Part shown: piece by piece, positions 61,266-64,000 of the stretch
How positions within the stretch are numbered: position 1 is the stretch's first letter
How the letters are laid out: every line of letters starts with the position of its first letter
Origin: Oceanospirillum sp048270425
GTDB lineage: Bacteria > Pseudomonadota > Gammaproteobacteria > Pseudomonadales > Halomonadaceae
Reading direction: 5' to 3'
NCBI GenBank assembly: GCA_048270425.1
Contig: JBLWSY010000007.1
Coordinates: forward strand, 62,001 to 126,000
Length of the DNA stretch: 64,000 nt
Program-made: the position numbers and the translations under genes
Notes under the pieces: model-generated
The model's database searches: none
The model's input: the letters and a program-made list of their open reading frames with translations, nothing else
What the model was told of the DNA's origin: nothing

Positions 61266-62144
61266 TTAGTCGCCGGTGGTTTCCGGATTTTCCTCTTCAG
61301 CAACAGGCTCTGGGATATCTTCAGGCACTTCCAGTGACAGGCGTCCCATATGCCCACCTCTGAGATCGTTCAATAGTACTTCAGATGCTTTGTGCCAGTC
61401 GATTTCACCACCTGCTCTGAGGCCGCCACGTTTACTGGCAATCAGCTCTAATACTGCTTCAGGTGTCTCGGGCAGTTCTTTCATTTTGTATCGGGTAGCC
61501 AGAGGCTTGGGATAGCGAACCATCAGCTCGCCGGCGGCAAACATGGCAATATCCAGATAATCGATGGCTGTATTTCGAATAGCGCCTGAGGTTGCTAATC
61601 GGTAGGCGCTATTCTGATCTTCAATACGGGGCCATAGCACCCCTGGCGTATCGATAATAGCAATACCTGTGGGCAGTGTGATTTTCTGTTGACGCTTGGT
61701 GACCGCAGGTTCATCGCCTACTTTTGCGACTTTTTTCCCTGCAAGGCTGTTAATCAAGGTGGATTTACCCACGTTGGGGATACCCATGACCATGACCCGA
61801 ACTGCACGATCTTTGCGCACTTGTCCTGCCATCTCTTTTACGATTTTGGGGATCTGCTTTAGCGTGCGTGATTCTGTGGTGGTGACCGTTATAGCGCGGG
61901 TTTCTTCCTGTTCTTCGAAGTGTTTGATCCATCGCTTAGTAATAGCAGGATCGGCCAGATCGTCACGACTCAGAATTTTAAGGCAAGGCTTGTTGCCCCT
62001 TAGCTCATTCAGCATAGGATTGGCACTGGAGTAGGGTAGCCGTGCATCCAGTACTTCAATGATGACATCAATTTCCGGCAGGGCGTCTTTGATTTGGCGA
62101 CGTGCCTTGTTCATATGTCCCGGATACCAACCTAACATCGCCAT
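61266..62144 (-). CDS. ylqF: Ribosome-assembly GTPase YlqF/RbgA
   Basis: A 292-residue circularly permuted GTPase (order G4-G5-G1-G2-G3). The opening GWYPGHMNKARRQIKDALPE is family-typical. G1 is GIPNVGKSTLINSL and G3 is DTPGVLWP. The usual NKxD of G4 is altered here to SRDD. The C-terminal RNA-binding part has RGGLRAGGEIDWHKAS. RbgA helps mature the 50S subunit. The tail (about 275-292) is acidic. Confidence 0.95.
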   Translation of the reverse strand: MAMLGWYPGHMNKARRQIKDALPEIDVIIEVLDARLPYSSANPMLNELRGNKPCLKILSRDDLADPAITKRWIKHFEEQEETRAITVTTTESRTLKQIPKIVKEMAGQVRKDRAVRVMVMGIPNVGKSTLINSLAGKKVAKVGDEPAVTKRQQKITLPTGIAIIDTPGVLWPRIEDQNSAYRLATSGAIRNTAIDYLDIAMFAAGELMVRYPKPLATRYKMKELPETPEAVLELIASKRGGLRAGGEIDWHKASEVLLNDLRGGHMGRLSLEVPEDIPEPVAEEENPETTGD

Positions 62145-62200
62145 GGGGCTCTCCTGTGTTGCATAACGCAGCGCTTTTAACGTATCGCATATAACAAAAC

Positions 62201-62231
62201 AAGCCGCTGAAGCTTAAGGCTAAAGCGGCTT
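62201..62231 (-). terminator. Terminator of msrB
   Basis: On the minus strand AAGCCGCT, a 15-base loop and AGCGGCTT are followed by GTTTTGTT. Confidence 0.65.
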
Positions 62232-62290
62232 AACAAAGATTAAAATTATATCAAGCAGGCGGAATTTAATCAGCAGTTTAATGCTGTGGG

Positions 62291-62710
62291 TTATTTTTTG
62301 GCCTCAACCGGCGTGAAGTCCAGAGAAGCGGAGTTCACGCAATAACGCAGACCAGTGGGTTGAGGGCCATCGGGGAAAACGTGCCCCAAATGAGCGTCGC
62401 ACTGTTGGCAAAGAATCTCTGTGCGAACCATGCCGTGGCTTTCGTCTGTTCGCTCACTAATGGCATGCTCATTGATGGCTTGCCAGAAACTGGGCCAGCC
62501 ACTACCGGATTCGTACTTGGTATCAGAGTCAAAAAGCGGGGCTTTACAGCAAACGCAGAGATAGGTACCGGTTTCGTGATGGTCATAATATTTACCCGTG
62601 AAGGGAGGCTCAGTTCCTCCGCAACGGCAGATATTATATTGTTCCGGGGATAGTTTTTTTTGCCACTCCTGCTCGTTGGCGGAGAGTGGCTTTTGCTCGT
62701 AGTCAGACAT
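62291..62710 (-). CDS. msrB: Methionine-R-sulfoxide reductase B
   Basis: A 139-residue selenocysteine-free MsrB. Zinc cysteines are in LCVCCKAPLF and CQQCDAHLGHVF. The catalytic Cys is in LRYCVNSASL. GSGWPSFW is conserved. It repairs methionine-R-sulfoxide in proteins and fits the other stress genes here. The start is uncertain: ATG at 62710 or a GTG at 62725, neither with a clear ribosome binding site. Confidence 0.96.
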   Translation of the reverse strand: MSDYEQKPLSANEQEWQKKLSPEQYNICRCGGTEPPFTGKYYDHHETGTYLCVCCKAPLFDSDTKYESGSGWPSFWQAINEHAISERTDESHGMVRTEILCQQCDAHLGHVFPDGPQPTGLRYCVNSASLDFTPVEAKK

Positions 62711-62748
62711 AATAAGAGGTATCACTAACAGGTTTTTGGAATAGCGCC

Positions 62749-63528
62749 TTAATCATAGACCTGTTTTTTCTTCCATTGATCCTCTTCTTCCATCATTTTT
62801 TCGAACTCTTTGGTCAGCTGATCACCGTCCTGCTGGCCTTCCAGTCGCTGTTGCTGCTCCTGTTTGGCAGCGGTTTCTTCCAGTTCATCAATACGTTTTT
62901 TAGTGGCAAGAATCTGGTCGGTGTAATCACCTGCCTGGTTGTTTTTGCCCATTTCGCTAATGACGCGGCGATAGTGGATCGCAGCAATTTTAGGTTTCAT
63001 CTCCCGCTCAGACTTTTTAGCGGCTGAGACATAGACCTCAATAATTGTTTGAGCAAAGGCTTTGCGCAGCTGTTTCAGGAATCCTTGGGCGGCACCGTGA
63101 GAGATTTTTTTCTCCTGATATTGCACAGAGATATGCTTGTGTAGCAGCTTCAGATTGCGACGAACATTGTTGGCAGTCTGAATGTCAGTGACGGGGACAG
63201 TGGAAACGTTTTTATTTTTGGTGGCAAATTCGAGCATCTGTTTTGCGTTTTCGAGATGCTTGGCAACTTTGTCATCAGGGTCCGCTTCATATTGCTGCTG
63301 AAACAGTTCAACCACGCTTCGGGAGAGGAATATGCGCATGTCCTGTCCCAGATAGTGAGCGGGTATCTCTTCCATAAGGAACATCAGGTTTCTGGCACGA
63401 TCACCCAAAGAGCGAAGATAGCGAATATGGTCAATACGCTTCTTCTCTGCAGCTTGTTTGGAGTAAACAATAAAAATGAGGCCCAGTGCTAATGAAAGCA
63501 CAACGCCAAGAATGATCACTGATGACAT
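62749..63528 (-). CDS. Membrane-anchored coiled-coil protein of unknown function
   Basis: A 259-residue protein with one N-terminal membrane segment (residues 4-23, SVIILGVVLSLALGLIFIVY) and a long helical cytoplasmic part ending in a charged coiled coil (about 200-255, rich in Glu, Gln and Lys). The region HIRYLRSLGDRARNLMFLME is distinctive, but I cannot name the family. It precedes msrB by 38 bases on the same strand and may be co-transcribed with it. Confidence 0.78.
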   Translation of the reverse strand: MSSVIILGVVLSLALGLIFIVYSKQAAEKKRIDHIRYLRSLGDRARNLMFLMEEIPAHYLGQDMRIFLSRSVVELFQQQYEADPDDKVAKHLENAKQMLEFATKNKNVSTVPVTDIQTANNVRRNLKLLHKHISVQYQEKKISHGAAQGFLKQLRKAFAQTIIEVYVSAAKKSEREMKPKIAAIHYRRVISEMGKNNQAGDYTDQILATKKRIDELEETAAKQEQQQRLEGQQDGDQLTKEFEKMMEEEDQWKKKQVYD

Positions 63529-63876
63529 TCCAGGTTCCCTTTATCCTGAGCTTTATAATTTTGGTATCCGATAAGTGTTTCACTTTGTATCAGGCGCTTA
63601 CTATATATGAAGACAAGCACTGATATCTATTGCCTATCGGCACAATCCCTTAAAACTTAAAAAAGCAGTTGTGATACACCTTGATGAATAATAAGAGAAA
63701 AATCGAGATGGTGCGAATTATAACGGACTGTTTCCTAAAGGCTTTGATGGCAGCTGAGGGCGCTAAGCAAAACACCGGAAGTTTTTGATAAGAAAAGGAA
63801 AAAAGGTGTTGACACCCATTGTGGTGCTCTATAAAATGCGCGCCATCCTTCGATGAGGGGTTATTTGCAAGATTAC
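63529..63876. other. 348-base region with tRNA promoter
   Basis: AT-rich, no convincing gene. The only identified element is the tRNA promoter at its right end. Confidence 0.6.
63809..63837 (+). promoter_or_regulatory. Strong sigma-70 promoter of tRNA-Glu
   Basis: TTGACA (63809-63814), 17 bases, TAAAAT (63832-63837), then a GCGCGCC discriminator typical of stringently controlled stable-RNA promoters. Confidence 0.88.
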
Positions 63877-63952
63877 GTCCCATTCGTCTAGTGGCCTAGG
63901 ACACCGCCCTTTCACGGCGGTAACAGGGGTTCGAACCCCCTATGGGACGCCA
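63877..63952 (+). tRNA. tRNA-Glu (anticodon TTC)
   Basis: A 76-base cloverleaf with encoded CCA. The acceptor stem pairs GTCCCAT with ATGGGAC. The anticodon stem CCGCC/GGCGG encloses CTTTCAC with TTC at 63911-63913. The T arm has GTTCGAACC in the normal form. The downstream 48 bases end the window, so a further tRNA in the same transcript cannot be excluded. Confidence 0.98.
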
Positions 63953-64000
63953 CTTCTTGCGCTGTTAAGTTTTACTTGCAGCATTGTGATGCGGGAATAG

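Noticed and set aside
1..64000. CRISPR arrays, insertion sequences, rRNA genes, prophage
   Set aside because: I saw no regularly spaced repeats, transposase genes, phage structural genes or rRNA sequence.

Overview
The window looks like chromosomal DNA of a marine gammaproteobacterium, most likely in or near the Oceanospirillales. This rests on a TRAP operon whose layout and protein sequence closely resemble the Halomonas ectoine importer TeaABCD, a very large (1616-residue) NAD-glutamate dehydrogenase of the GDH-180 type, a ribosome modulation factor, a Bat/MoxR aerotolerance locus and a SoxR system of the non-enteric kind. Genes are dense and GC is moderate. Two stretches stand out by lower GC and different codon use: the left edge (1-1467) and one gene at 40477-41436.

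Left edge (1-2.1 kb): the 3' part of a retron reverse transcriptase fused to a trypsin-like protease, followed by a convergent DinJ/YafQ toxin-antitoxin pair. This looks like the end of a defence or mobile segment. From 2.3 to 13 kb there are mostly single-gene units: a secreted alpha/beta hydrolase, a small lipoprotein, a duplicated DUF2061 membrane protein, a VOC protein divergent from soxR with a near-consensus SoxR box between them, an HD hydrolase, DUF817, the lipocalin Blc, a Trp-rich protein, a periplasmic haem c protein, an EamA transporter divergent from a LysR regulator, a GFA-family protein, and a ParD-like protein overlapping methionine aminopeptidase.

From 13 to 27 kb: a zinc-ribbon PAS-GGEEF protein, a LOG-family protein, MtgA, a YdcF-type protein, MurI, an unknown helical protein coupled to a SUFU-domain protein, a chemoreceptor, a LysR/PACE efflux pair (AceR/AceI-like), a YdcH-like protein, a DksA-type zinc finger, a polytopic membrane protein and TrmA. 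From 27 to 35 kb lies the MoxR-DUF58-DUF4381-BatA-BatB/C-BatD locus on the minus strand. From 35 to 48 kb: GDH, DUF2835, a low-GC unknown gene, PyrD, RMF, RlmKL, a glutaredoxin-like protein, a WGR-like protein and PdxB.

From 48 to 52 kb is teaABCD (osmolyte uptake with its universal stress protein). From 52 to 56 kb, a hybrid histidine kinase sits next to a REC-GGDEF(degenerate)-EAL response regulator. To the right end follow HtpX, AlaA, an ECHDC3-like crotonase, a membrane diguanylate cyclase, the circularly permuted GTPase YlqF/RbgA, MsrB, an unknown membrane-anchored coiled-coil protein and tRNA-Glu with a strong promoter.

Recurring themes are oxidative and osmotic stress (SoxR, MsrB, Blc, RMF, Bat, TeaABCD) and cyclic-di-GMP signalling (three proteins). 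The least described items are the retron-protease fusion, the helical/SUFU gene pair, the low-GC gene, and several perfect inverted repeats at promoters (11870-11908, 13029-13074, 8306-8371).
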